Assembly (NCBI RefSeq): GCF_029392895.1
Contig: NZ_CP114200.1
Location: forward strand, 5,896,501 to 5,960,500
Length of the DNA stretch: 64,000 nt
Origin: Streptomyces sp. 71268
GTDB taxonomy: Bacteria > Actinomycetota > Actinomycetes > Streptomycetales > Streptomycetaceae
Direction: 5' to 3'
Shown piece by piece: positions 1 to 9,800 of the stretch. The first letter of the stretch is position 1, and each line of letters starts with the position of its first letter. Made by a program: the position numbers and the translations under genes. The notes under the pieces were generated by a model. It ran no database searches. It was given only the letters and a program-made list of their open reading frames with translations, and had not been told where the DNA came from.

Positions 1-2
1 CG

Positions 3-563
3 GGCTCCAGCGAGAGCACCGTCTCGGCCAAGGCCACGGCGATCTGGGCCAGGAGCGGGGCCATACCGGCGATCTCGGCCAGGCAGAACTGCGCCAAGGG
101 CGGTGTGGACGTCACGGTGGCGAACAAGGGCGACGCGGCGTTCAGCTACACGCTGGCGGGGCGCGAGTACACGGTCGTCCCGTCCACGACCAAGACCATC
201 ACCGTGCCGACGCAGGAGGACCAGGCGTACCGGTTCACGCTCGTCGGCCCGGATGGCTTGGAGAAGACCTTCACCGGGGCGCTGGACTGCCAGACCGTGA
301 CCGAAGGTGGTCGCGCCGACGACGCCTCCACCGTCGCCGGCGACGGGGCCCCGCCGACCGCGCGACCGAGCCCCGCCGCAGCGGACGGCACCACGGGGAA
401 CGAGATGGCGGCGCCCGAGAGCGGTGACCTCGCCGACACCGGGAGCAGCAGTCCGGTTGCCCTGATCGCGGGCATAGCGGGTGCGCTGCTGGTCGTCGGT
501 GGCGGTGCGCTGTTCCTCGCCCGCAGGAAGAGGGCGACACCGCCGAGCGAGCCGAACGAGTAG
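3..563 (+). CDS. Sortase-anchored LAXTG surface protein, C-terminal part (5' truncated by window)
   Basis: The frame is open from the first bases, so the 5' end lies outside the window. The visible part has a small beta-rich segment (roughly from DVTVANKGDAAF to LVGPDGLEKTF) that resembles the C-terminal domain before a wall anchor. A Thr/Pro/Ala-rich spacer follows, then the sorting signal LADTG, a hydrophobic segment (about VALIAGIAGALLVVGGGALF) and the basic tail ARRKR. Streptomyces class E sortases recognise LAXTG, so the protein should be linked to peptidoglycan on the cell surface. Function beyond attachment cannot be read. The anchor call is firm; coding of the first about 30 codons is less certain because composition there is atypical. 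Confidence 0.8.
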   Translation, partial: GSSESTVSAKATAIWARSGAIPAISARQNCAKGGVDVTVANKGDAAFSYTLAGREYTVVPSTTKTITVPTQEDQAYRFTLVGPDGLEKTFTGALDCQTVTEGGRADDASTVAGDGAPPTARPSPAAADGTTGNEMAAPESGDLADTGSSSPVALIAGIAGALLVVGGGALFLARRKRATPPSEPNE

Positions 564-1137
564 GGCCCGCGGCCTACGCTCACGGCCCTCGGTCCCGCCC
601 ACGGCTCACGCTCGTGGCCCACGCCCACGGCCCCTGCCCATGGCTCACGGGACGGTCCGGCGTCGGCGGCGCGTACGGGGACGGAGACGGAGACGGGAAG
701 CTACTCGGCGTCTGGCGGCCGGCGGCCATCGACAGGTGGCCCGGTGACCGCCGGATGACCGAGGCGGGTAACCGAATGTGCACGGTCGTGTCCCGGTGCG
801 GACTGTGGGACCCGTCACTACCACCGTCGCGTCGGAGGGGGCGGCCCGGGCCCAGTCGGCTCGTCCCGCATCCGGGCCGGGTCGGCTCGCCCCGGATGCG
901 GGGCCAGCCCGAGGGCGGTGCGGGGTGGGGCCCGAAGCCGGGAAGCGAGCGTGCGGCGGCGGGCCGGTGGGGCGCTCGGACGGATGACGTGTACAGCTCG
1001 TGCGCGGCCTACCGACAGGCCGCGCGATGCCGGAGCGGACGGCTGGCGGCCGGGGACCTTACTCGTTTTCGCCCAGCTCTACCCGTACGGCAAGATGGTT
1101 CTATCTGCCCACTCTCATGATTGCCGGACGGTTTCTC
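564..1137 (+). other. Intergenic region between surface protein and ettA
   Basis: No convincing gene; the short frames here lack ribosome-binding sites and conserved features. It holds degenerate CACGGC-type repeats at about 580-660 and an 11-bp inverted repeat (CCCGCATCCGG at 865-875, CCGGATGCGGG at 892-902) that could terminate the surface-protein transcript. The direct repeat GTCGGCTCG occurs at about 855 and 881. The ettA promoter should lie in the last 150 bases, where AT content rises (about 1090-1125), but I cannot assign hexamers. Confidence 0.5.
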
Positions 1138-2802
1138 TTGGCTGAGTACATCTACACCATGCGCAAGGCCCGAAAGGCCCATGGCGACAAGGTGATCCTC
1201 GACGACGTCAACCTGAACTTCCTGCCGGGCGCGAAGATCGGTGTCGTCGGCCCGAACGGTGCGGGTAAGTCGACCGTTCTCAAGATCATGGCCGGTCTTG
1301 AGCAGCCGTCCAACGGTGATGCCTTCCTCGCGCCCGGTTTCACCGTCGGCATGCTGCTCCAGGAGCCGCCGCTGGACGAGTCCAAGACGGTCCTGCAGAA
1401 CGTGCAGGACGGCGCCGCGGAGCTGATGGGCAAGCTCAAGCGCTTCAACGAGGTGGCCGAGCTGATGGCGACCGACTACTCGGACGCCTTGATGGAGGAG
1501 ATGGGCAAGCTCCAGGAGGATCTTGACCACGCCAACGCCTGGGACCTCGACACCCAGCTTGAGCAGGCCATGGACGCCCTGGGTTGCCCGCCGGGTGACT
1601 GGCCGGTCACCAACCTCTCGGGTGGTGAGCGCCGTCGCGTGGCGCTCTGCAAGCTGCTGCTTGAGGCCCCTGACCTGCTGCTCCTCGACGAGCCCACCAA
1701 CCACCTGGACGCCGAGTCCGTGCAGTGGCTGGAGCAGCACCTCGCCAAGTACGCCGGCACCGTCGTCGCCGTCACCCACGACCGGTACTTCCTCGACAAC
1801 GTCGCCGAGTGGATTCTGGAGCTCGACCGCGGCCGGGCCCACCCGTACGAGGGCAACTACTCGACCTACCTCGACAAGAAGGCCACCCGGCTCAAGGTGG
1901 AGGGGCAGAAGGACGCCAAGCGCGCCAAGCGCCTCAAGGAAGAGCTGGAGTGGGTCCGCTCCAACGCCAAGGGCCGGCAGGCCAAGTCGAAGGCGCGTCT
2001 GACCCGTTACGAGGAGATGGCCGCCGAGGCGGAGAAGACCAGGAAGCTGGACTTCGAGGAGATCCAGATCCCGCCGGGCCCGCGCCTGGGCAACGTCGTG
2101 GTCGAGGTGGAGAACCTCTCCAAGGCGTTCGGGGACAAGGTCCTCATCGACGACCTGTCCTTCACCCTGCCGCGCAACGGCATCGTTGGCGTCATCGGCC
2201 CGAACGGCGCGGGTAAGACCACCCTGTTCAAGATGATCCAGGGGCTGGAGACCGCGGACTCCGGCACGATCAAGGTCGGCGACACCGTCAAGATCTCCTA
2301 CGTCGACCAGAACCGGTCCAACATCGACCCGAAGAAGACGCTGTGGGCCGTCGTCTCCGACGAGCTGGACTACATCAACGTGGGTCAGGTCGAGATGCCC
2401 TCGCGGGCCTACGTCAGCGCCTTCGGCTTCAAGGGCCCGGACCAGCAGAAGCCCGCCGGCGTGCTCTCCGGCGGTGAGCGCAACCGTCTCAACCTGGCGC
2501 TCACCCTCAAGCAGGGCGGCAACCTGCTCCTCCTCGACGAGCCGACCAACGACCTCGACGTCGAGACGCTGTCCTCGCTGGAGAACGCGCTTCTCGAGTT
2601 CCCCGGCTGCGCCGTGGTCGTCTCCCACGACCGCTGGTTCCTCGACCGCGTCGCCACGCACATCCTGGCGTACGAGGGCGAGTCGAAGTGGTTCTGGTTC
2701 GAGGGCAACTTCGAGTCGTACGAGAAGAACAAGGTCGAGCGGCTCGGCCCGGACGCCGCCCGGCCCCATCGCGCCACGTACAAGAAGCTGACCAGGGGCT
2801 GA
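1138..2802 (+). CDS. ettA: Energy-dependent translational throttle protein EttA (ABC-F ATPase)
   Basis: 554-residue soluble ABC-F protein that in other bacteria binds the ribosomal E site and gates entry into the elongation cycle according to ATP/ADP ratio. Two ABC cassettes are visible: Walker A GPNGAGKST at residues 38-46 with signature LSGGERRR and Walker B LLLLDEPTNHLD, then a second GPNGAGKTT with LSGGERNR and LLLLDEPTNDLD. The charged inter-domain linker (KRAKRLKEELEWVRS) and the arm insertion are present. I place the start at TTG 1138 because the protein then begins MAEYIYTMRK as in actinobacterial EttA; the in-frame upstream extension to 1000 looks non-coding. No strong Shine-Dalgarno precedes this TTG. 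The thioesterase gene follows after 6 bases. Confidence 0.96.
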   Translation: MAEYIYTMRKARKAHGDKVILDDVNLNFLPGAKIGVVGPNGAGKSTVLKIMAGLEQPSNGDAFLAPGFTVGMLLQEPPLDESKTVLQNVQDGAAELMGKLKRFNEVAELMATDYSDALMEEMGKLQEDLDHANAWDLDTQLEQAMDALGCPPGDWPVTNLSGGERRRVALCKLLLEAPDLLLLDEPTNHLDAESVQWLEQHLAKYAGTVVAVTHDRYFLDNVAEWILELDRGRAHPYEGNYSTYLDKKATRLKVEGQKDAKRAKRLKEELEWVRSNAKGRQAKSKARLTRYEEMAAEAEKTRKLDFEEIQIPPGPRLGNVVVEVENLSKAFGDKVLIDDLSFTLPRNGIVGVIGPNGAGKTTLFKMIQGLETADSGTIKVGDTVKISYVDQNRSNIDPKKTLWAVVSDELDYINVGQVEMPSRAYVSAFGFKGPDQQKPAGVLSGGERNRLNLALTLKQGGNLLLLDEPTNDLDVETLSSLENALLEFPGCAVVVSHDRWFLDRVATHILAYEGESKWFWFEGNFESYEKNKVERLGPDAARPHRATYKKLTRG

Positions 2803-2808
2803 GCTGCG

Positions 2809-3273
2809 ATGGCACGGCACAAGTACGAGTGCGCGCTGCGCTGGTCGGACATGGACGCCTTCGGGCACGTCAACAACGTGGTCTTCCTCCGCTACCTGGA
2901 GGAGGCGCGCGTTGACCTGATGTGGCGGCTGGCGGCCGAGGCCGAGGGCGACGCGTTCGCGGGCGGCTCCGTGGTGGCCCGACACGAGATCGACTACCGC
3001 AAGCCGCTCGTGCACCGACACGAGCCGGTGCTCGTCGAGACCTGGGTGACGAAGATCGGCGCCGCGTCGCTGACCCTCTCGTACGAGGTCAAGGACGGGG
3101 AAACCGTGTACGTGCGGGCCTCCACCGTCGTCGTTCCGTACGACCTGGACGCCGGTCGTCCCCGGCGGATCACGCCGGTGGAGGAGCGCTTCCTGACGGA
3201 GTACCTGGAGGAGGCGCCGGCCAAGGGCAGGCGCAAGCGCGACGACGAGTCGGAGGAGGCCGTCGCCGCATGA
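2809..3273 (+). CDS. Acyl-CoA thioesterase, 4HBT hotdog family (YbgC-like)
   Basis: 154 residues, the normal length for a single hotdog fold. The N-terminal motif WSDMDAFGHVNN carries the catalytic Asp (D16) and the conserved GHVNN turn of 4-hydroxybenzoyl-CoA-type thioesterases, followed by the long hotdog helix FLRYLEEARVDLM. It probably hydrolyses acyl-CoA thioesters in the cytoplasm; chain-length preference cannot be read. The C-terminus is a short charged tail (KGRRKRDDESEE). It starts 6 bases after ettA and its stop overlaps the next start (ATGA), so ettA, this gene and the next are probably co-transcribed. Confidence 0.9.
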   Translation: MARHKYECALRWSDMDAFGHVNNVVFLRYLEEARVDLMWRLAAEAEGDAFAGGSVVARHEIDYRKPLVHRHEPVLVETWVTKIGAASLTLSYEVKDGETVYVRASTVVVPYDLDAGRPRRITPVEERFLTEYLEEAPAKGRRKRDDESEEAVAA

Positions 3274-4397
3274 CGGCGCCAGCGCTGCACTTCGCCGATG
3301 CCAGGGAGGCGGCCGATCTCGCCGCCTTCCTGGCCCGGTTGATCCACTACGACCGGGCCGCGGCGGTGCGGCTCCAGGCGAGCGTGACCAGTGCCGGGCC
3401 GCGCCCGGGCGGGGTGCTCGCGGTCTTCGGCCGCCCGGCCTCGTTCGAAGTGCTGGCCATCCGCACGGCGGTACTCGTGCCGCCCCCGTCGGTGGCTCAG
3501 CCCACGCCGGCGGCGGATGCCTCTGCCGGGGACGCCGGCGCCGCCGGGTCGGGCGCCGGCGACGGTGTGGCCGGTGTGCCGTGGGAGTTGGACGTCACGG
3601 TCTCGGCCGGGCAGTTCGCCGACGCGGTGGACGCGGCCCGGCAGAGCGCCGGGGACGTCGTGGACGAGGTCGGCGCGGGCCGGACCGCGCCGGGCGCGGA
3701 CGGGCCGCGCGGGCTGACCGTCGTGGTGCCGCAGCCGGTGACCGGCCCGCCGTGGGCCGGGGTGCTGCCGCCACGGGGCGGCTGGCAGCGCGTGGCCGGG
3801 CTGCCCGACGCGCGGGCGGTGCGCGGGGCGGTGGCGGCGGCGGTCGCGGAGTTCCGGGCCCGCGACGAGGCACTGGCACCGGAGCTGCGCACACGCGCGG
3901 AGCGCGACCGGATCGGCCGTGAGATCTGGTCCCGCACCCTTGGCGAGACGGAACTGCCGCTGCGGGCCGTGCACGCGGCGCAGGCCGTGGGCTTCCTGCG
4001 ACCCACCTACCCCCGCGAAGACGCGGCGACGGCTCCGCGCCCGGGGTCGCCCACACCGCCCACCGCGACGCTCGGCACGGGAACGGTCCGAGCGCCCGAG
4101 CCCGAGGTGGCGACCGTCGGCTCGCCGACCACGGCGGTAGCCGAAAGCCCGGCATCCGCGCTGCGCGCGGCGCCCGTGCCCGCGACCCCGCCCCAGACCG
4201 TGCCCGCGAGCCCGACTCCGACGCCGGTGGCGTCCCCCGCCGCGCACGGAGCGGGGCAGGCCGGGGCGGCGCCGGGGATGGCGGAGCCACCGCTGGTGTT
4301 GTTCGCCGCCCGCGGGTGGCTGCGGCTGCGGACGCCGTACGGGTCCATAGCCGTGCGCACGGCAGGCCCGCCCGGCCTCTCCGTCACCCCGGCATAG
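3270..4397 (+). CDS. Conserved hypothetical protein with Pro/Ala-rich linker
   Basis: 375 residues, not recognised. The start ATG at 3270 overlaps the thioesterase stop by 4 bases, implying translational coupling. The N-terminal about 240 residues look folded (begins MTAPALHFADAREAADLAAF, mixed alpha/beta, no signal peptide or membrane segment). Residues about 245-335 are a Pro/Thr/Ala-rich linker with many PTP and AP pairs. The C-terminal about 35 residues form a short basic hydrophobic piece (LFAARGWLRLRTPYGSIAV). Position behind a thioesterase suggests a cytoplasmic partner, but no function can be assigned. Confidence 0.75.
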   Translation: MTAPALHFADAREAADLAAFLARLIHYDRAAAVRLQASVTSAGPRPGGVLAVFGRPASFEVLAIRTAVLVPPPSVAQPTPAADASAGDAGAAGSGAGDGVAGVPWELDVTVSAGQFADAVDAARQSAGDVVDEVGAGRTAPGADGPRGLTVVVPQPVTGPPWAGVLPPRGGWQRVAGLPDARAVRGAVAAAVAEFRARDEALAPELRTRAERDRIGREIWSRTLGETELPLRAVHAAQAVGFLRPTYPREDAATAPRPGSPTPPTATLGTGTVRAPEPEVATVGSPTTAVAESPASALRAAPVPATPPQTVPASPTPTPVASPAAHGAGQAGAAPGMAEPPLVLFAARGWLRLRTPYGSIAVRTAGPPGLSVTPA

Positions 4398-4403
4398 CGG
4401 GCT

Positions 4404-4420
4404 CGCCCCGGTGTGGGGCG
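4404..4420. terminator. Short GC hairpin after the ettA operon
   Basis: CGCCCC (4404-4409) and GGGGCG (4415-4420) pair around a 5-base loop, 6 bases after the stop at 4397. There is no T-tract, as is common for Streptomyces terminators. Modest stem, so it may only attenuate. Confidence 0.45.
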
Positions 4421-4628
4421 GCTGGCCGCGTGAGGCGGTGGGGGAGCGGCGCGAGGTCGAGGACCGAGCACGTATGGCCGGGTGTGCCCCCGGCAACGGT
4501 TCGCGGGCGCCAGGTGCTCGTGGCGCCATGGGCCTCCGGGACGCGGCGGGCGCCGGGGTGGTGATGCGCCACGCGGGTTGTGGTGGTGTGCGGCAGAGGT
4601 GGCGGCGGCAGGAGAGGGCGGGTGCGGC

Positions 4629-5492
4629 ATGGGCGATGACCGGGTGACGGAGTCCGACCTGGAGTTGGGCGGGGGCCGCAGGCTGCGCGTCTACGACACG
4701 GGCGGCCCGGGCGAAGACGAACGGCTCGCCGTGTTCTGGCACCACGGCACGCCGAACATCGGCGCCCCGCCCCGCCCGCTCCTGCCGGCCGCGGCCCGAC
4801 TCGGGGTGCGCTGGGTCTCGTACGATCGCCCCGGGTACGGCGGCTCGACGCCGAGGCCGGGCCGGAGCGTGGCGTCCGCGGCCGACGACACCGCTCCCGT
4901 GGCCGACGCGTTGGGCATCGACCGGTTCGCCGTGCTGGGCCACTCCGGTGGCGGCCCGCACGCCCTGGCATGCGGCGCGCGGCTGCCGGAGCGGGTGGTG
5001 GGCGTGGTCAGCGTGGCGGGGCTGGCGCCGTTCGACGCCGTGGGGCTCGACTGGTTCGCCGGCATGACGGACTCGGGAGCGGCGTCCCTGCGCGCGGCTG
5101 CCGCGGGCCGGGCGGCGAAGGAGCGGTACGAGGCGAGCGCCGCGTACGACCCGGAGATGTTCGTTCCGGCCGATCACGCCGCCCTGGCCGGGGAGTGGGC
5201 GTGGTTCGCGGACGTCGTCGGCCCGGCGGTGGCGGCGGGGCCGGGTGGGCTCATAGCCGACGACCTGGCCTACGTCGCCCCCTGGGGGGTCGACCCCGCG
5301 CGGGTCGCCGCGCCGACACTGGTCCTGCACGGCGGCCTTGACCGCATCGTGCCCAGCTCACACGCCAGATGGCTGGCCCGCCAGATCCCCTCGGCCGAAC
5401 TGTGCCTACGTGAGGATGACGGGCACATCTCGGTCCTGAGCGGCGCCGAGGCGGCGCTGCGCTGGCTCGTGGAGCGCGGCACCACCCGCTGA
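4629..5492 (+). CDS. Alpha/beta hydrolase
   Basis: 287 residues with the full alpha/beta-hydrolase pattern: oxyanion-region HHGTPN near residue 38, the SYDRPGYGGS strand-turn, nucleophile elbow GHSGG (Ser106), acid region LHGGLDRIVP and catalytic His in DDGHISVL. No signal peptide, so cytoplasmic. Substrate unknown; the family covers esterases, haloperoxidase-like enzymes and C-C hydrolases. ATG 4629 is chosen because a purine-rich GGAGAGGG lies upstream and residues before it are not hydrolase-like. It stands alone, convergent with the ABC operon; the junction holds a strong bidirectional hairpin. Confidence 0.9.
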   Translation: MGDDRVTESDLELGGGRRLRVYDTGGPGEDERLAVFWHHGTPNIGAPPRPLLPAAARLGVRWVSYDRPGYGGSTPRPGRSVASAADDTAPVADALGIDRFAVLGHSGGGPHALACGARLPERVVGVVSVAGLAPFDAVGLDWFAGMTDSGAASLRAAAAGRAAKERYEASAAYDPEMFVPADHAALAGEWAWFADVVGPAVAAGPGGLIADDLAYVAPWGVDPARVAAPTLVLHGGLDRIVPSSHARWLARQIPSAELCLREDDGHISVLSGAEAALRWLVERGTTR

Positions 5493-5514
5493 CCCGTGCC
5501 GTCCGGCCCGGGTT

Positions 5515-5580
5515 GGCCGCCGGCCCGGTCCGTATCTCGGCTCGGCCGGCTGACCCGCGTCCGTACGGACCCCGGCGGCC
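5515..5580. terminator. Bidirectional terminator between hydrolase and ABC operon
   Basis: Left arm GGCCGCCGG (5515-5523) plus GGTCCGT (5527-5533) pairs with ACGGACC (5565-5571) plus CCGGCGGCC (5572-5580), giving a 16-bp stem with a 3-base bulge and a 31-base loop. It lies between two convergent genes, where a two-way terminator is expected. Confidence 0.65.
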
Positions 5581-5751
5581 GGCAAGTCCGTACGAGCCTG
5601 GTTGACCCTGCTGACCCCGGTGACTCCGTCCGTGCCACCGCCGGCCTACCCGCTGTCCGTACGGTCGCCCGGACAGGCAGGTGGTCGGCGGGCCGGGCGG
5701 GCAGGGGGCTTCCGGTCACGCTCCCACCATGGGCGCCGCCGGATCAGGTGG

Positions 5752-6891
5752 CTACGGCCGTGCGCCGCTCGCGTTGCCCTGACCGCCCTGGCCGTCCGCC
5801 CCGTCAGCCTCGCCGCCCCCGCCGTCCGCGCCGTTCTGGGGGGCGTCGGGGGGTGGGGAGTGGTCGGGCCAGACGGCTATGTGGTCGGGTTCGAGTTCGA
5901 GGAGGACGCGGTGTTCCATGCCGAGCGACCGCGTGTAGTCGGCCGGGAGTTGCAGCCGGCCGGCGCGGTCGAGCATCGCGTACTCGCGTGCCACCAGGGA
6001 CTCCTGGCCCGTCTCGGCGTCCACCTCGGTGCGGCGCAGCACCTCGGACGAGGTGCGGCCGTCGCGGATCGCGACGGTTCGGCGGACCTCGCTGGCCACG
6101 GTCTGGTCGTGCGTCACGATCACGATGGTGGTGCCGAGTTCGGCGTTGGCCGTGCGGAAGGCGGCGAAGATCTCCTCGCCGGTGGCCGAGTCCAGCTCGC
6201 CGGTCGGCTCGTCGGCCAGGAGGACGGAGGGGGTGTTGGCGAGTGCGACGGCGATGGCCGCGCGCTGTTGTTCACCACCGGACATCTGCTGCGGGCGCTT
6301 GTCCCGGCAGTGGTCGATCCGCAGCATCTTGAGCAGCTCGTCGGCGTGCTTCAGGCGCGCCGCGCGCTGTCGGCCGCGACCGCGCAACTGCATGGGGAGG
6401 AGCACGTTCTGGATGGTCGTCAGGTACGGGAGCAGGTTGCGGGCCGTCTGCTGCCAGACGAAGCCGACGATGTCGCGGCGGTAGCGCAGCCGGGCCTTCG
6501 CGTCCATGTTCAGCAGGTCACTGCCGGCCACCGAGGCCGCGCCGGCCGTGGGCACGTCCAGGCCGGCCAGGATGTTCATCAGCGTGGACTTGCCGCTGCC
6601 GGACGCGCCCACCAGGGCCATCAACTCGCCCTCGGACACCAGCAGGTCGAGCCCCTGGAGCGCCTGCACCTCGACGCCGTCGGTCGAGAAGACGCGGACC
6701 AGCCGGTCGCAGGTGATCAGCGCGTCGTGGCCGAAGGCGGGGCGGTCGCGGCGCGAGGTGGCCCGGCGTTCCAGCTCGGCCAGCGACGGCACGGCCGGCC
6801 GACGCCCGGCGCCCCCGCCCCCGGCACCCCCATCCACGCCGCCGTCTCCCTGGCCGTCGTGCCCGCCCGTGCCTGCCGCCGTCTGCGTCAT
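5752..6891 (-). CDS. ABC transporter ATP-binding protein, MacB/LolD type, with AbrB-like C-terminal tail
   Basis: 379 residues. Walker A GASGSGKST, Q-loop VWQQTARN, signature MSGGEQQRAAIA, Walker B VLLADEPTGELDS and switch His VTHDQ are all intact, in the arrangement of MacB/LolD/FtsE ATPases that power FtsX-type permeases rather than substrate import. After the ABC domain (about residues 50-275) there is a tail with MLDRAGRLQLPADY and LELEPDHIAVWP, whose strand-turn pattern resembles a SpoVT/AbrB hairpin. The last about 35 residues are Gly/Asp-rich and disordered. Start ATG 6891 overlaps the permease stop (ATGA). It is the last gene of a three-gene operon and energises both permeases. Confidence 0.93.
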   Translation of the reverse strand: MTQTAAGTGGHDGQGDGGVDGGAGGGGAGRRPAVPSLAELERRATSRRDRPAFGHDALITCDRLVRVFSTDGVEVQALQGLDLLVSEGELMALVGASGSGKSTLMNILAGLDVPTAGAASVAGSDLLNMDAKARLRYRRDIVGFVWQQTARNLLPYLTTIQNVLLPMQLRGRGRQRAARLKHADELLKMLRIDHCRDKRPQQMSGGEQQRAAIAVALANTPSVLLADEPTGELDSATGEEIFAAFRTANAELGTTIVIVTHDQTVASEVRRTVAIRDGRTSSEVLRRTEVDAETGQESLVAREYAMLDRAGRLQLPADYTRSLGMEHRVLLELEPDHIAVWPDHSPPPDAPQNGADGGGGEADGADGQGGQGNASGARP

Positions 6892-9800
6892 CGGCTCTCT
6901 CCCGCCCTCAGCTCGGTGTTCTCCTTGCGGCGCCCGCTCCACCACGCCTGCGCCAGCACCACCGCCAGCGTCAGCAGCACCACGCCCACCGCGGGGATCA
7001 GCAGCGACAGCGCGTCGGCGTGCAGGCGTACGGTGCCGAGCTCGTCGAAACCGGTGCGGGCGGACAGCGCCAGCCGCGTCAGATCGAGGCCGGGCGCCAG
7101 CAGCCGGATCGTGCCGTAGCCGACGAGCACGCCGCCGCACGCGGCGAGCAGGGCCTGCGGCAGGGCCTCCAGGACGAGCAGCCGCCGGCCCTGGCGCCGG
7201 GTGAGCCCCATCGTGCGCAGCCGGGCCAGCAGCGCCGTGCGCTCCGGGGTGGCCTGGAGCAGCGAGAGGAGTACGGCCAGCGCCGCGTACCCGGCGCCCG
7301 CCGCCACCGCCGCCGCGTACAGCCGCTCCGTACCGTCCTGGAGCGGCGAGTCGGCCAGCGCCGCGTGTTCCTCGGCCCGCGCCTTGACGCGGACCGAGCC
7401 CTCGCCCCGCCCGGACGCCTTCCCGGCGTCGTCGCCCTGTCGCGGCGTGAGGCCGGCCGCGCGGGCCGCGGCGTCCGCGCCCCGGTCGGCGGCCGAAGCG
7501 CCCGTGCCCACCGCCGCGCGTACCGCGTCCATGTCGATGCCCGAGCCGTGCGCGCCTGAGCCGGCCATGAGCATGGCGGTCGGGTACGGGCGGGCCAGCC
7601 GGTCCGCGTCGATCAGCAGGTACTCGCTGGTCTGCGTCGCCGGAGTGCCCTCGTGCACGGCGGCGACCTTGACCGTGATGTCGCCGCCGAGCGGGCGCAG
7701 CTTCTGCGGCCCGGTGCCCAGCCGCTTGGCGACACCGGGCGAGGCGATGGCCGGCACCACGGCGCCCCGGGCCCCGCGCAGCGCCTGCTCCGGCACCTGG
7801 TCCATGCCCACGTGGCGGGCGAGCCTGTTGTACGCGGCCGGGTCGATGGCCACCAGGGCGACCTGGTCACCGTCGTCGTTGAGCCACAGGTCGTACTCGA
7901 TGTGCGCGGGCACCACCTGTCGCACGCCCGACACCTCGCGCAGCGCGGCGGCCAGGCCCTTCGACAGACCCTTGCTGTCGTCCACGCGCGCGTCGGCCCC
8001 CACCGCCAGGATCGAGGCGCGCTCGCGCGCGTCGTCGACGCCGGCGAGCACCGAGCCGCCGAACGACGCGGTGGACAGCGCGATGATCAGCGCGAGGAGC
8101 GGCAGCGCCCCGGTGGCCTGCGCGCGGCCGGCCCTGGCCAGCGCCAGGAAGCCGAGCACGCCCCGGCGCCGGGTCGCGGGGCGGGCGGCGAGCCGCAGCG
8201 GCAGCGGGTACAGCCGTACGAGCAGCAGCGCGGCGATCGCCCCGACGAGCACGGGCGCCGCGCTGACCAGCGCGTCCACCTCGCCGCCCGCCGTACCGCG
8301 CTGGCGCAGCGCCGCCACCGCGCCCACCGCCAGGACCAGCGCGGTGAGTTCGGCGACCACGCGGCGGCGCGACGGCTTGACCCGCACCACGTCGGTGCGC
8401 TCCATGCTGGTCAGCGTCCGCCGGTGGGCAGCGACGGCCCGCGCGGGCAGCGCGCAGCAGGCCAGCACGGCCACCGCGGCGGCGGCCAGCAGCGCCGGCA
8501 CCAGCCGCGCCTCCCGTACGAGCACGACGGCCAGGGTGAACCCGAGCGCCGCCGCGGGCAGCGCGACCACCGAGGTCTCGGCCAGCAGCCGGCGGCCGAC
8601 GCCGACGAGCGAGCCGCCACGGGAGCGCAGCAGGGTCAGTTCGGCGCGGCGCCTGGCGGCGGCCAGGCCGCCGGCCATCAGCAACACGATCGCGGCGACG
8701 GTACCCACGCCGAACGCGGCGACGGCCACCACGGGCGCCACCGCCTTCCGCATGTCGCCGAACTCGCCGACGATGGCGTCCACTTCGGTGCTGATCGCGG
8801 CGGTGGGCCCGATCGCCTCGCGCATCGCCACCAGCGTCGGCCCGTTCTCCAGCGCGGCGACCTGTTCGCGCAGGCGCGTCACGTCGCGGCCGGTGAGGTG
8901 GCCCGGGTCGTTGGCCAGCCGCCAGAAGGTCTGCGGGGTGCCGGTCGCGGAGAGCAGGGCGGGCCCGGCGTCGGGGGCCAGGAGCAGCGCCCCCACCCAG
9001 AAGCGCTTGGGCGTGTCGCCCGACACCTTCTCCGTCGCGAGGCCGGGGGAGCGCAGCAGCGGCTCGATGGACCAGTACGTCTCCCGCGGGGCCCGTGGGT
9101 CGATGACGCCCACGATCCGCGCGGAGAGCGCGGTGGTGCCCACCGCGTCGAGGTGGACGCGCGAACCGATCCGCAGGCCCAGCGCCTTCGCGGTCTCCCG
9201 GGTGACCGCCGCCTCGACCTCCAACCGGTCGGCCTGTTCGGCGCCCCGCGCACCGTCGTCGGCGGCGGTGGGGCCCGTGCCGCGCGGCAGCCGGCCCTCG
9301 CGCACGCGGCTGTGCTCGGCCAGGCCCGACTGGGCCGTCAGCGTCAGCTTGGGCGGCAGCCCGTCCGGGCGCGGCAGCCACGCGTCGCTGGCCACCAGCG
9401 CCTCGGGGGTGCGCACCCCGTACGCGGACTGCGCGGGGTCGAACCGCACCAGGTCGGGCAGGCGCTCGCGCACCTCGCGGTACTGCTCGCCCAGCGGCCC
9501 CGGGGCCAGCGCCGCGGCCCGCTCGCGCTGCGGGCGCTGGGCGCCCGGCGGCCCCGAGGTGACCTGGTAGGCGCTGCGGTCCGGCGAGGCCGCGTTGATC
9601 TGGTCGCGGATGGCGTGCGACTCGTACGCGTCGACCCCGCGCGGGAACGCGGCGGCCAGGAACGAGGTCAGCAGCACCAGCACGCCCAGCGCGAGCGCCG
9701 CGCCCGGCGCCGCGCGCAGCCGCAGCCTGACCCAGTTGGTCACGACCGGGGCGCGGCGGCCGGCGGCCGAACCGTCGCCACCCGCTGACCGGTCGGACCG

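Noticed and set aside
1009..3021. 670-aa minus-strand open frame over ettA
   Set aside because: Mirror of the ettA coding strand; no motifs, composition is the complement of a real gene.
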